Of a stretch of DNA of 64,000 nucleotides, positions 1 through 13,127 are shown one piece after another (within the stretch, counting starts at the first letter, position 1; every line of letters starts with the position of its first letter). This DNA comes from Viridothelium virens (taxonomy: Eukaryota; Ascomycota; Dothideomycetes; Trypetheliales; Trypetheliaceae), in NCBI GenBank assembly GCA_010094025.1, contig ML991796.1:62001-126000 (forward strand). Reading direction: 5' to 3'. The translations under genes were made by a program, and so were the position numbers. The notes under the pieces were generated by a model. That model did no database searches, was not told the DNA's origin, and saw only the letters and a program-made list of their open reading frames with translations.

Positions 1-163
1 ATCCCGAGCCTTGCGCTGCCACCCTCCATGATTTTTATCCATGGCTACCCAGATCTCCTTCACTGCTTCCTGCAATGAAAATGAAATCCCCGATATGCCA
101 AGCGCCTAGCCAAGACGCTGTTTGCGTGCCATCCGTCCGTCCATCTAGGTACCAATCGAACGA

Positions 164-3100
164 TCAATCCAATTCTATCACATCATTTTTCTTCTCTTGC
201 TTGATCTTCGGAGCACCTGCATTTACTCCTGCTCCCGGGCCCTTCGCCGCACCTACCTGTCTTCCTGCCTGCGAGTTTTGTGGTGGTTTGGCCGCTGCCA
301 CGGCTCCACCAATGGAAGCCGCAACCGTACTCGAGTTCGCCCCTGCCGTCGTCGCACTTGCATCCCCGCCACTCTGCACGCTTTCTCTCACAACCTCATC
401 GAGCCTTGTGATCGCATCTTCGATGCCCGCGACGGTGGCAATGAGACTGGTACGCATCCCCCACCACGATGGTCCGCTCGAGCTCTCCTCTCCTTCCTCT
501 CCGTCTCGTCTCTTTCTCTTACCCCCAACCCTTGTCCCCCCTCCACCTTCTCCATTCAACTCAAACAGCTCCTCCAAACCTTTCTTCAACTTCTCCGTGC
601 TTTCGTTCCCAGCAGCCTCCATGACATGCCATCGCAACAGATCCCCATGGTACGCCAACTTCACATCGAACGACACCCGCGGGCGCTCATAGTCCACCCG
701 ATACGAGTCCACCGACCACGGATGCATGATTGCCGGCTCCCAACCAGGCTCATCGATATCTTCGATCGTGTCAAAGGCGCGCATCAGTGGCAGCGTCATC
801 TCAAGCGCCGCTAGGAATGACCCAAACGAACGCCCAGTACGCGACTTGGCGATGAGGCGTGCCAGAAACGCGCGGATTCGGCGATGGGGATTAGTAGGTG
901 CGAGACGGAGGGCGAGGGACTGTTCCTCGCCGTCTGTGAAGACAACGCCCGCACGCAGGAGCGCCGAGGAATCAGGAGCAGTCGTGTTGCCATACCATTC
1001 GTCGTCGTCCTTGTCAGAGAAAGGTGGTCGGGATCGCTCGCCTGGTTCGAGGTCGGATGAGTACGTGAAGACGACTTCGTTGAGGCTGAGCTTTTCGTAG
1101 CGGAATCGGCGCTGGCGGAGCGCAGATGCGATCGTGCTGAGGCGCTCGATGGAGAGCGTACGCTTCTGTAGAGGATCCATGAACGCTTTGCCAAAGGGGC
1201 TGCGGAGAAAGAGGGCGAAAGCGCCAGCGGTTGAAAAAGAAACGGCGTGGTCGTGGGTGTGGGTGAGAAGCGTAGCGAGGGAGGTGCAGTGCGGTGAGGA
1301 AATCTTTCCGCGGATAAGGTGCACGACGCGACTGTCGACGCGCTCAAGACCCGCGTGTGTGAGACGGAGCCACCCAGCCCAGTGGGGCTGCTTGCGACGG
1401 CGTAGGTGGAGAAGGCCGGAGACTTGAATATGGAGGACGGGTCGAGGGAGTGGTGATGAAGTGGAGCTTGGCGCGTATTCCGGTTCGATATAGTTTTGAA
1501 CATGTCCTCGGTCGAGCTCACGACGTGTCACATAGAAGGAGATTAAGGCGACCGCGAAACGCTCCAGTTCAGCCAGTGTTTCTCTCGAGTGTGGGCTGTT
1601 CGAGGGACCGGCTATGCAAGTAGCCTCCGTGATCGTACGGCCATTGGCAGTCTCACCTATCTCAGCAATCCACCAGGTGTCTCCCGAGAAGCTGATGGTA
1701 GTCGCGAGAGCCCAATGCTGACTCCAACCAGCAGGCCGGAAAATACTAAGACGGCTTACGTCTTGCTTGAAGCCAGCTTTGACGTTTTCTTGCGTGAGGT
1801 TGAGATTCTTCACGATACTCCAACCTTTTCGATCTGCAAACTTTTCTATCTGGCCTTGAAGGTCCAAAAAGAGCAAGTCCTTAATCCCTCGAAACGCCTC
1901 TGTAGACCGGTTTTTGTGCTGGTTGATTCCGTGCTGAATCCGCGACGACCAAATGGTCGGAGGCTGTATGGCGAGATTGCCCGTAACACGCTCAACGGCA
2001 AGCGTAAAGGCTGTGCCTGTCGCGCCAAGTTGAGCCCGATACGTAGGTGAATCTGAACGCGTCCTCGGCCGTATAAGACTCCCTGTTGGGGATGACGTGC
2101 TGCCATCCTTGGGAGTCAGTCCGTCATGGATACGCCTTAAGAAATCTAAGGTATGCAGCTTGACAACAGTCTCGAGGATGCTCTCCATGGAGAGCTGTGT
2201 AAGATTGATTGCCCTTAGGAGATTAATGTCTTGGACCTCCTTTCCATCCCGGAACCACCGAATTGCTATATGAGGTATGGGCCGCTCTCTCCACCCGGGT
2301 TCACCTTGCTTTTTCCTTCCACTTGCAATGCCGATTTCAATCCAACTTTTAGGTCCTGACAATTCCGTCCAGTATTGAACGATTAAAGACCGGTGAATGG
2401 AGTCAACATATAGATTTTCGCTCCATCTCCGTCTCTTCAGCTCGAATGCTTGCTGCTTTAATATTGTGATTTTGTGTGTCAAAACCAAGTCATGCAATGT
2501 ATCGTAACAACCACTCAAACCGCGCGATCTGAGGGCATCATTAATTCGTAACTCTAGCCGGCTTCGGAAGAAATCAGGAATATCGGGCGCGGGACTGAAC
2601 AATAATCTTATGTCGATAAAGAAGAATTGGGATTCGGGGTCTTCATCGATGATCGAGAGGTCGACCTCAAACTCTTCGGTGACAATCCAAGTCGCGCGGC
2701 CGTTTGCGATATGGGAGTACTTGAAATGGCGGGGCTGCTCTTCATGAAGATTGAGTCGTATCGCAAGAAGCGCATTGAGGTTCTTCAGAGTCTTTAATAG
2801 CTCTTGGGGCGACAACGGTTTTCGAGGGATATAGTTCAGCTGGTGTCCGACATCAGTAAGTGCATTTTATGCTTTGCTCCCTTGCTTACCTCCGGCATCC
2901 ACGAGGCTTTTCCTGATGTTAAAACTTCCAAAGCAGTTCTTATATCTGGATTGCTTTGTTTCTCTCCAAGCATGTTGAGCCTGATCTGTCCAGTCCAGGT
3001 CGCGGCATCCTCATGAGTTCGCATTTGGTTCGATAGCCAGTTGAAAATATCAATTAATTTGGTGATATCTCCAATTTGCCGACTCCATTGCGTGAGGACC

Positions 3101-3645
3101 ATGAGCTTGATGAGCTTGTCTCTTTGATCACGGGCAAAAGTCATCAGAAGCGTTCTTTTCCTCAAATCTTCTTTTGAAAGCTGGCTGCCTGCAATCGTGG
3201 CATTGTTGTGCCCAATGCCATTCACGACTGGAGCAACCGATCGTTGCGCTTCATCTTTTGGCTTTTCCGCCATTTGCTGAATGATATCTTCGAGACCATT
3301 ATAGCACTGTTGAGCAACTCTTTCAATTAATGTTGACAAGGGAAGATAGGATTCTTCAAAGTGCTGAAGCTCTGGAGGGAGTTGATTCCACGATTCGACA
3401 AGTGAGTCTGGTATTGTCACCTGGCCAGCGAGTTGGGAAGAGTTGCCGTTTGTCAAGGTCGTCTGAGACGCAGAGCCAATTTCCATCGGTTCCGATGCTC
3501 CATCAACCTGTGGTATTACTTTGACTCCATTCGTCAAAGGTTTCCCATCTTCCACTTTTACATCCGATGCTGAATTATTCGGGCCATCTTTGATCTTTCT
3601 GCTACGGTCGTCGCCATTCTGATCCATTATAAGCACTCCCGGCAT
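164..3645 (-). CDS. MED14: Mediator complex subunit 14 (Rgr1/MED14)
   Basis: Backbone subunit of Mediator, which joins the tail module to the middle/head and relays activators to RNA polymerase II in the nucleus. Two exons: 3645-2890 and 2839-164, with a 50-nt GTAAGC...CAG intron; joining gives 1143 aa. The MED14 N-terminal domain starts near residue 75 (DSLVESWNQLPPELQHFEES) and runs across the splice into ELNYIPRKPLSPQELLKTLK and LLAIRLNLHE, the family signature. A long alpha/beta middle follows. The C-terminus is low-complexity and basic/Ala-rich, ending VIELD. I chose the ATG at 3645 (MPGVLIMDQN), because fungal MED14 proteins often begin MPG-like; the frame stays open further upstream without an ATG, so a 5' exon is possible. 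Length and architecture suit filamentous-fungal MED14. The long ORFs on the opposite strand are shadows. Confidence 0.93.
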
Positions 3646-5248
3646 TGTCCCCGGCTCCGTCTTCACCTCTCCATTAACCAGCCCACTACTGCTCTTCTGC
3701 CCCTGCGCGTCACCCCCGGCTCCACTTCGCGACTCCTCCGACAGTATCGTGGAATCCTAGGGAACCGGGTCAAAGGATTTGTCAGGAGTAGCGACGCCAG
3801 TTAAAAGGACTGAAGGAATCGGCGGTCGGTCATGCAAGTGTTATCCTTTATCCTGGAATTGAAGAGCTGGCTATGTATTGAGTTCAAAGTTTGCTGGAGA
3901 AAGGTTGGTATGTTTGGAGAATCGTTTGCGCTTTGCGCCTCTGCTTTGTGAGGGTGTTTTCTCGATTACGGAAGATTTGGTGATGGAAGAATGAGGTCTA
4001 AGAGATTCGCGATTGCGCAATAGTCAGAGACAGCGGTCGATAAGTACAGATGGGTGGATGCAAAGAAAGAGTAAGGTAAAAGTGAGGCGGTCGAGATCGA
4101 GTGGTGATCTTGTTTGGAGGATATGGAGGGTGTGGAGGGTGTCAAGGTCTTGAGCCCGTGAAAGCGGCCTGACGGGTTTGATGCGACGGGGGACTGACTG
4201 GGGCGCACTGGGCGGTCATCCGTTATTGCCCAGGCGGCAACGTCTCCCCAAAGCAACTTAAACCGAGGCTGGCCTGATTCGCTCGCTCACATTTTCTTTA
4301 AGCCTAACTTTGGAGTCTCTGCGCTCCACCCTCTTTGCTTTTTTCTGTTCGGTCTCGCGTATCTAATAATAAAAATGCGCTCCCTGCCTTGTAGAGTAAC
4401 CCAAACAGATCGCTATATACCAAGCCACCAAGCCGCCCAAAGACTTCCATATCATACCACCAGTAGACAAGATGGTCTGATGTAACCATGCATGTTTTCA
4501 ATCAAGCCAGGATTCCAGCAATCATTTTTGTCTATCTGTCAACTAGGATCGGACTCTTTTCAGCAAAAGCTAGTCCATCCAGTCTCGGCGATTATTTGCC
4601 GAAACAGGTCGCTTCCCAAATCCCAAACCAATGGCTCAAACAAGCACAATCAAACGCTTGCCCCCAAAGCTACTGTGCCTCTGAACGTTGATCAACAGCA
4701 CGTTTAGAATTTCCATTGCCCATGCTCTCCTCGGGCGCCTCTCCGCAGATTGGTACGTTATCAGCCGACCGGCATGTCCTGGTCGCAGGCCGCCAGTCCG
4801 GGGAGACTTGATCGTCTTGCTGCATCAAGTATCGCTCATGTTTCTTGGACATGGCTAAGATAGACTCCCATGTGGGTCCTGTTGATCGAAATCAGGCGTG
4901 GAGCAGTAGGAGAGCACCGAGACGGTGAAGCACACCAAGTAGTCACGACAAACCCTCCAGACACCAACCCAGATCAAGTCAGGGTGGGCCGGCCGGTCAT
5001 CTGCAGCGCGCGATACGCGACCAGTGACCATTGCAATCGTCACTTATCGCGAACACATGCTCGAGACACCCGCCTGGAATCACCCTTAAAGCTGCGATAG
5101 CCACTGTACTCTTCGAGCCCACAGCTGCTTCAATCCGTCATGCTGTCCCGGCGACGATGGTCCCGAGCAGAGTTGGTGGTCTTTATTCTCTGGTGATGCC
5201 TGTCGGGATTATTCCAGAACGTGGAGCCAATCACGGCACCTGCAGACG
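3646..5248. other. Intergenic, shared upstream region of MED14 and ATG22
   Basis: About 1.6 kb between two divergent genes. It should hold both promoters and 5' leaders. I see only short ORFs with no coding character, and no repeat or RNA gene. Confidence 0.6.
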
Positions 5249-7486
5249 ATGGTGCCTCGCCGGGCGGAGGGGCCACTCCCACCTCCACTGCCTCCACCTC
5301 GCGTCAACTCTCAGACACGCTTGCTTCCGCCGACTGGAAACCTGTCCGCTCACCGTTCCAAGACTCCATCTTTCATCTCTTCTCAGTCCAACGAAGCCGA
5401 TGATGAGCTATCCGAGATAGGCGACATGGGCCCTTCCAATATTGATGATCAGCCTCGTAGACGGCCGCAGTGGGACCAGGAAGATGTGAGGTTTACTAGC
5501 GCAAAAGAAGTCTCTGGCTTCTATGCCTATGGCTGGGCTGCCGAAGTAAGCTTAGGACTCCAACGTCACGCACATTAGGCACTTCCATGTTAGTAGACAT
5601 GTATATTAACAGATCTGCAGGTGTTTGTCATTTGTGGCATGGGTGAGCCATATCGTGAATGTGCAAGCGTAGATGCGGAGACAGGCTAATTTGATCCAAG
5701 CATCATTCATCCCAATAACTCTAGAACAACTTGCGCGAGAGAGAGCAGTGCTTCAAAATGACAGAAGCAAACCGTGTGAGACTGGACCCGTTATCCCGAC
5801 CAACCCAGAGGCACCCTCAATATTTGCGCGTGCCCCTCACAAAGACAAGGAGCAATGCGTTGTCAATTTCTTTGGCGTTGACATTAATACTGCGAGTTTT
5901 GCAATGTACACCTTTTCCATCAGCGTTTTGCTTCAAGCACTTGTCATCATTTCAATGTCTGGCGCAGCGGATCATGGGCGGTATCGTAAGACTTTACTTC
6001 TCATCTTTGCATTTACCGGCGCTGTGACTACCATGCTATTTCTTCCTCTTACTCCCAATGTCTATATCCTTGCTGCATTGTTTGCGATCATTGGAAATGT
6101 CTGTCACGGCGCATCGAATGTTCTTCTCAACTCCTTCCTCCCCCTCCTCGTCCGTTATCATCCTCTAGTCCAATACTCATCTCCTCCCACCTCTCCAACT
6201 CTCGATCACCACGACGTCGCCATGGACAACCACTCCTTCACCGACTCGACCACCACCTTCGATCCCGCTCTCGCCGACTCGACCGCCGCCCTGCTCGCTC
6301 CTCCCGCGCCAGACCTCACCACACCTGCGCAACCATCGCGAGCGACCACCACCTCCCCGGAACTCCAACTCTCCACCAAACTCTCCTCCTACGGCATGGG
6401 CATCGGCTACCTCGCAGCCGGCCTCCTCCAAACCATCTCCATGTTCATCGTCATCGCCACCAAATCCACCCTCTTCTCGCTTCGCCTCGTCCTCTTCGTC
6501 GTCGGCGCCTGGTGGTTCCTCTTCACCATCCCCGCCGCCCTCTGGCTGCGTCCGCGGCCCGGCCCACCCCTCGACTTCGGCGCCCCACGCAGCAGCAGCA
6601 GCAGCGGCAGCGGCACGAAGTCGGGGGGGCTCGCCGCAAACATCGTGTACGTCGGGTATGCGTGGAAGTCGCTGTGGCGCACGGTCCGTCGCGCGCGTCG
6701 GCTGCGGGACGTCATGTTCTTTCTCGCGGGCTGGTTCCTGCTGTCGGATGGGATCGCGACGATCAGTGGGACGGCGGTACTGTTTGCGAAAACTAGTCTG
6801 GATATGCAGCCCGCGTATCTGGCGCTCTTTATCATTATCACGACGGTGTTTGGGGTGGTGGGGGCGTTTAGTTGGGCGAAGATTTCGCGCGCGTTGAATT
6901 TGCGGCCGTCGCATACGATTTTGGCGTGTATTGCCGTTTTTGAAATCATCCCTCTGTATGCACTGTTGGGGTACATTCCGGCAATTCAGCGGCTGGGCGT
7001 GTTTGGATTGCAGCAGCAATGGGAGTTGTATCCGCTCGGGGGGCTTTATGGGTTTGTGCTGGGTGGACTGAGCGCGTACTGTCGCAGTGTTTTTGGGGAA
7101 TTGATTCCTCCAGGGAGCGAAGCGGCGTTCTATGCACTTTACGCAATCACGGATAAAGGAAGTAGTGTGTTTGGTCCTGCGATTGTAGGAGCCATTACGG
7201 ATGCGACGGGGGAAATCCGACCCGTGAGTAAAAATGACTTGCCTTTCCTAGGGGTGCGCGCGCTAATGAGAAACTCCAGGCATTCTGGTTTCTTGCTGTC
7301 CTTATTGGCCTTCCATTTCCTCTGATGTATATGGTTGATGTCGAACGAGGTAAGAGGGAAGGCAGTGCATTATCGCGTGAATTGGAGGGAAGAGATAATG
7401 CAGCTTCGGGCGGCGAGTATCGCCCCGTCAACATGCACGCCGGTGATGATGACGAGGAGGATTTGGAGAACCGGCACGAAGACTAG
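5249..7486 (+). CDS. ATG22: Atg22-like vacuolar amino-acid effluxer
   Basis: MFS-related permease of the vacuole membrane that exports amino acids released by autophagic breakdown. Four exons: 5249-5545, 5621-5642 (a 22-nt micro-exon), 5701-7223 and 7280-7486, giving 682 aa in frame throughout. Family landmarks: [19 protein letters not shown] across the first intron, then [10 protein letters not shown] and [20 protein letters not shown]. About a dozen hydrophobic segments follow, including [20 protein letters not shown], and [20 protein letters not shown] near the C-terminus, a very conserved Atg22 stretch. The tail after the last intron is acidic ([14 protein letters not shown]). The first ATG in an open frame after a stop at 5087 was taken as start. 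A variable Pro/Ser-rich loop and a Ser/Gly run (about residues 415-430) are the only odd parts. The symbol follows the family; fungi may have several copies. Confidence 0.9.
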
Positions 7487-9857
7487 TTTGCTTGCAAATG
7501 CCCTCACATAATCTGCATAGTCTGCAAGGCGTTCAATACGAAGAGACTTCTATATTTGGCACTACCTTAAGTCATAATAATTTTGCTCGTCAAGTGACTG
7601 CTTTAGGAGCTCCTGCTTTCGTGACTGAAAACACAAAACCCTTCATCTTCCATAACTACGTAATAGCCAAGCTGCCATTATGCGACCATGAGCTTTGGTG
7701 AAGTGGCACTGGGTCGGGGACCACTGCGCCCCGTCTCGACCTCCCGCACCCGCTCCGCCTTCCGCGCTTCCCCGCCACGCCGGCATTAGCTTTTCCTGAT
7801 CGAGCCATATGCACGGGCCACATAGTGCGGAACTTGCGACTCTTCCCAAATCTCCAGAATTAAACTTCATTGGCGAATAAGTCAGCACACAGAGCAGATA
7901 ATGGGATGCTCGATACGGCATTCGACAGCCCAGGATCGTGGGGTTTTGGCGCTACTAAAATCTCCGAAAACAATGCAAGGTTGGTTTTGAAAACCGCCAT
8001 AGAAGCCAAAACCTCACGCAAAATCCGGTATCCGAGGGCCATTTTGAACTTTTGAACCTCGTAATTTTGCGAAAAACGTTTTTTTTCGATTTTTGATAAT
8101 ATTCGGTCGAAATAAGAAACTTCTGGGCTACGAGAGTCCGCCTACGCACTAGCTCCAAAATTTACCGCGTGGTTGTTGAGTTATTCCTGGCGAAGCCTTG
8201 AAAAGGAGCAGTCGTGAAGGCTCTTCTATCCACTTTGTATGACTCTCCCACCCAAATTAGGTACGAAAACATTTTTTCTTGAAATTGGTAATGATTTTGA
8301 GTGCGTTCGAAAGCGTGAGACTCACAGAATACGCCATCGCAGTATCAGAATAGATGCAATGGTGCATGTTGAGTTATTCTTCCCAGAACAGTGAAGTTGG
8401 TTGGGTCGGCGGTATAGATCTGTATGGGGCGCCACACAATTTTGCACCAAAAGATAAAGATTGGAATTTCCGAATGATTCTGACATCATTCAATACGGAA
8501 TGCGCTCAAGACTTCATCTTCACGATTTGAATGGCAGAAATAAAAGATTGGTGGAGTGCTTGGCAACGGAACTTGGATAGGGGTTGGAATTTGTATGGAG
8601 TGGGATGATGATTTGGGCGGAGAAATAGAATTTCGAGATTATCAAAAAAACTGACACGGGAGGAGCCCCAGAGTTCACCTTCACAGTTTCAGGCTACAAA
8701 TCGCTTTCGTGGTCGAGTTATTGGCAGGGTGGAGATTGAACTTGGGAGCGGTAAAGTAGAGGGAGGCGCAGGCGCAGTAACGATGAGGCGGGGGGACACC
8801 TGCCGCACAGACAGCCACGATGGCCACGAGACCGAGTCCATGACACCTGCAAACCTTGCATATTTCGCGTTTTACTGCAAGATACAAAATATTTCTACAA
8901 CGTATACTACTTATTAACGCCGCATTGAATCAGCCTGAGGTGCAGACTTGTCCCACATGCTCATTACTACTACCTAGTGCCGTTTTACATGCATCTAACT
9001 TGGCATAAGAGCTTCATCTTCAAGTCTGAAAAAGCCCGAAGGAAGAACATCGAAAAGAGGCAGAGAGGGAGAGATGGCTCGTCATGTACGGAGTACCTGG
9101 CAGCCTACCAAGCCTTAAAGAACGCTTTATGAATACCCACGACTTTAACACATTCAAACTTCTATAATCCTCAGATGCAATCTAAGTGGCCCTTTAGCGA
9201 TCCTACATCGTTGATGTAGAAGATCTAGCGAGCGCAGCCAGTCAGTCAGCTTTCGTGCATGTAGTAGCTTCGCTGTATATGACAGTGCTTCAACGATGTG
9301 AACAAGTAGCGGCAGGGTCTCTGGCACTAACTCGAACGACTTGGATTCCATCGCAGAGACGGGAATGAAACATTCAAAGGTAAATTAGTGCTTGTATTGG
9401 CCGCAATGGCAAGTCAGTAATTGCAGACAGCAAGATAGCTGGCATCATCTCTGGTGTAGTGGCCAGGGGCCAGATAGCTCCAACACCGAGCGCTGACAGT
9501 CGGAAGACGGATCCGAATATAATTAACGATATTACGCTTCATTTGCTCCATTTGAAAAGGCCAGTCAAGGCCTTACGCCAATTTTAGACGATACTGCTCG
9601 TGTGGCCTCGGATGGAGTTTGATTAATAAAGCATTTCCAAGCTCGGCGGAAAGAGGAGGTGAGATCCATCTTGACAGATTGCAGCACTCAATTAGCCGCA
9701 GGACCCTGAACCGACCGACCATCACTTCCTAACGAACGTGTATATATCTTCCTTCCCACACCACCTCTTTGATTCCGAACTCTTTTCCCAGCGACTGAGA
9801 ATTCCATCGAGCGCTGAAGTGACCTCATTCCTGACAATTGCATAAGAATTGAAAGCT
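7487..9857. other. Intergenic region, no gene recognised
   Basis: About 2.4 kb between ATG22 and the PDI gene. Only ORFs under 100 codons occur, in conflicting frames. The phrase GAGTTATT recurs near 8175, 8372 and 8714 with partly similar flanks, perhaps a decayed repeat. A TACGGAGTA palindrome lies at 9087-9095. The last few hundred bases should be the PDI promoter. Confidence 0.5.
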
Positions 9858-11770
9858 ATGCGTAGCTTTAGGAATGCAGCCCTTGGGCTTTTAGGAGCCG
9901 CTGCTGTAGCCGCAGCGTCCGACGTCCATGAGCTCAAGCAGGATACTTTCTCTGACTTCATAGGCAAGCACGACTTGGTGCTCGCAGAATGTAAGAACTC
10001 CGATTGTTGACTGCCATCTTGTTGGACTAACATCGCGCTCCAGTCTTTGCACCATGGTGTGGTCACTGCAAAGCTCTTGCGCCTGAGTACGAGGAGGCTG
10101 CTACGACACTAAAGGAGAAGGAAATCCCGTTAGCAAAGGTGGACTGCACAGCAGAATCAGAACTCTGCTCGCAGTATGGCGTTGAGGGGTATCCTACACT
10201 CAAGGTCTTCCGAGGCGCGGATAACATCACACCGTACACCGGCCAAAGAAAGGCTGAGGCGTATGTCGATAATCCCAAGCTCCAATTCCAGTCTTCCTTA
10301 CTGACAAGCTGAAGCATAATATCCTACATGACCAAGCAATCCATGCCCGCTGTCTCGTTACTTGATAAAGATACTCTGGAAGATTTCAAGACCGCTGATA
10401 AGGTCGTCCTGATCGCCTTCTTCGACGCGACAGACAAAACATCCAACGAAACATTCGGCAAAGTCGCGGACGGTCTTCGTGATAGTTTCCTCTTCGGCGC
10501 GACGAGCGACGCAGAATTGGCTGAGAAGGAAGGTGTCAAGCAACCGGGTGTCGCACTCTACAAGACCTTTGACGAAGGCAAGAATGTTTTTGAGGACAAG
10601 TTCGAGCAGAAGCAGATCGAGGAGTTTATTGGAACCTCGTCGATTCCTCTCATTGGCGAAGTTGGCCCTGAGACATACGCCGGCTATATGGCTGTAAGTA
10701 TCTTGAGAGTACCACTGCTGCGGCAAGTCAATATACAGTATCTGACAGAATGGTTTGCAGGCCGGCATTCCTCTCGCCTACATCTTCGCCGAGACGCCTG
10801 AAGACCGCGAGTCCCTCGCCACAACTCTTAAGCCGGTTGCTGAGAAGCACAAAGGCGCTGTCAACTTCGCTACCATCGACGCCAAAGCTTTTGGCCAACA
10901 TGCTGGCAATCTCAATCTCGAGGTTGGCAAATGGCCCGCATTCGCCATTCAAGAGACGGTTAAGAACCAGAAATTCCCTCTTCTACCTCAGGATGAGAAG
11001 CTTACTGAGAAGTCTGTTGGTAAATTCGTCGACGACTTTGTTGCCGGAAAGATTGAGCCAAGCGTCAAGTCTGAGCCCATTCCCGAGAAGCAAGAAGGTC
11101 CAGTCACGGTCGTGGTAGCGAAGAACTACCAAGATATTGTCCTGGATGAGGACAAGGATGTCTTGATTGAATTCTACGCCCCATGGTGCGGTCACTGCAA
11201 AGCGTACGTCTCACTACCTTTCCTTATCACTTCCCTCCTGTTCCTACGTCATATACATAAATCTCGTCCGAAGACATGCATATACTTACTTCGCACAGTC
11301 TGGCCCCGAAATACGAAGAACTCGCCCAGCTCTACTCCCCTTTCTCCACCCAAGTCACCATCGCCAAAGTCGACGCGACCGCCAACGACGTCCCGGATGA
11401 CATCTCCGGCTTCCCGACCATCAAGCTCTACCCAGCTGGCTCTAAGTCGTCCCCCGTCCCTTACAGTGGTGCCCGCACCGTCGAAGATCTCGCCGCTTTC
11501 GTGAAGGAGAACGGCAAGTATGGCGCAGATGCATATGCCGGGACTGAAGATAAGGACGATGAGAAGGCTGAGTTGAAGAAGAAGAGCGCAGCAGATGAAG
11601 ACAGCGATGATGAGAAGACGGACATGCCACATCAGGCCCCCGCCGCGACGGAGAAGGTGGCGGAGAAGGTGAAGGAGGCCGTTAAGGAAAAGGCGAGCGA
11701 GGTTAAGGAGGCGGTGAAGGATGCGGCGGTAGACAGCGACTCGGATGCTGAAGATCATGATGAATTGTGA
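9858..11770 (+). CDS. PDI1: Protein disulfide isomerase (Pdi1-like), ER-retained
   Basis: Forms, breaks and rearranges disulfides in secretory proteins in the ER lumen. Five exons: 9858-9990, 10044-10260, 10315-10693, 10761-11203 and 11299-11770, giving 547 aa. A signal peptide ([20 protein letters not shown]) leads the protein. The a-domain active site [10 protein letters not shown] has Cys50 and Cys53. Two redox-inactive thioredoxin-like b domains follow, with [11 protein letters not shown] marking the start of b. The a'-domain active site [10 protein letters not shown] has Cys386 and Cys389. Both CGHC codons sit beside introns. The C-terminus is acidic and Lys-rich and ends in the ER retrieval signal HDEL. 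Order a-b-b'-a' and length match classical PDI; the charged tail is somewhat longer than in yeast. Start is the first ATG that gives a signal peptide. Confidence 0.96.
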
Positions 11771-13100
11771 TTGGGTTTATGTGAGTTGTTCCCTGGAGAT
11801 TAGGCATAGCGGATGTGGTAGGGTACGATCGTGGTGTTAAGTCGCTTGAGTTGCGATTGTATAAGATTGCGTTGCAGACTGATGGTGGAGCAGCATGGGG
11901 CTAAGTGACAGCATTGGAGGTATGGATACGGGTTTCCTGTTCTGATATGATAGTCCGGTCTACATATGTATTTCTTGGTTTTTGCTCATCTTCTCCAGTT
12001 CTTTCTTCCATATTTTGCATACTTCCACCGAGCCTGTGCCGCGGCCTCGTGAATATTCCGAGACGTAAATGCCGTATCCCACATACATGCTTGATGAATC
12101 TTCAAAGCCTTGTTCAATTCACCATGGCTGTCCCATTTTCTTCATTCACAACTTATGGTAACTACGCAAATCTCAGTTTCATCTTTCCATTTACTGTCCC
12201 CTGACCTTATTAACAGTCCGATTTCAATCATACGTTGCGCGATTTATGTTCGGGATGCCTCAATATAGGAAGGCGTGAGGGAAGTTCGCTCATTCATTCA
12301 TGCTTTGACATGGCATTCCATTGTCAGCCGAGAGAAAGCCCTGCGAGATCAGTCAGTGATCGGAGAAGTACAAGAATGTTTTCGAGCATTGTCAAAGCTG
12401 GTTTGATGCAAATCTTACTTATGCCCATCTTACCGGGCTCTGGCGTTGGTTCAGTTTGTTTCCAATCAAACCAGCCTTCGCCAAGTCTACCAGTAGTCAA
12501 ATCGGCTGCTTTCCATTTGAACTGTGTATATGTTATGAGGCCTTTGTATGTTCTCAAGCAACGATGCTGATCAGCGACTGCCAGGAAGACTAATCACTTT
12601 TGTGAAGCTTGTCTACAGCATATAACTGTCGCACATAACTCATTTCAAGTCTGTATCCAAGATCGGTCGATACTACAGTATTGTGTGGCTGGACGGAGAG
12701 AGATGAGTGGAATTCGCCAAAGAAGTACACTCGTCTGGAGTTGAAGAGAAGCCCTCCTTTCTGTTGTTCTGGAACTCGCCAGTAAGTCGCTAATACACTC
12801 ATAATTGTCGTATTGTCTAACACAATTCCAGTGGTGAGAAAAGGGATTAATGAATCTCGCGAATGTCGACTCTTGGACAAGCTACGGGAAAGCTGGGAAA
12901 TGCTGGGCAGCTTTGCACACGTATTCGGGAACGGCGTATCGAAGAACATGACGATGTTGATCAAAGAACACTCGAGTGCGACAGGGCCCGTCTCGTCGTT
13001 ACTCAAAAGCAAAAATGTTAACAAAGTGTCCAGCATTTTCAATTCCTTCGAAGCCTTCGCTCTTACTCAAAACCTTTCACTACGATGCTGAACTTGCGGA
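11771..13100. other. Intergenic region, no gene recognised
   Basis: About 1.3 kb downstream of PDI. Short ORFs on both strands (for example 12235-12570 and 12590-13042) overlap each other and show no family motif. Confidence 0.45.
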
Positions 13101-13127
13101 TCGCTGGTCTTTTGTTTTTCAAAGGCT

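Noticed and set aside
6177-7019. 280-codon minus-strand ORF inside ATG22
   Set aside because: Shadow of the conserved permease exon; its Gly/Arg/Glu-rich protein has no family signs.
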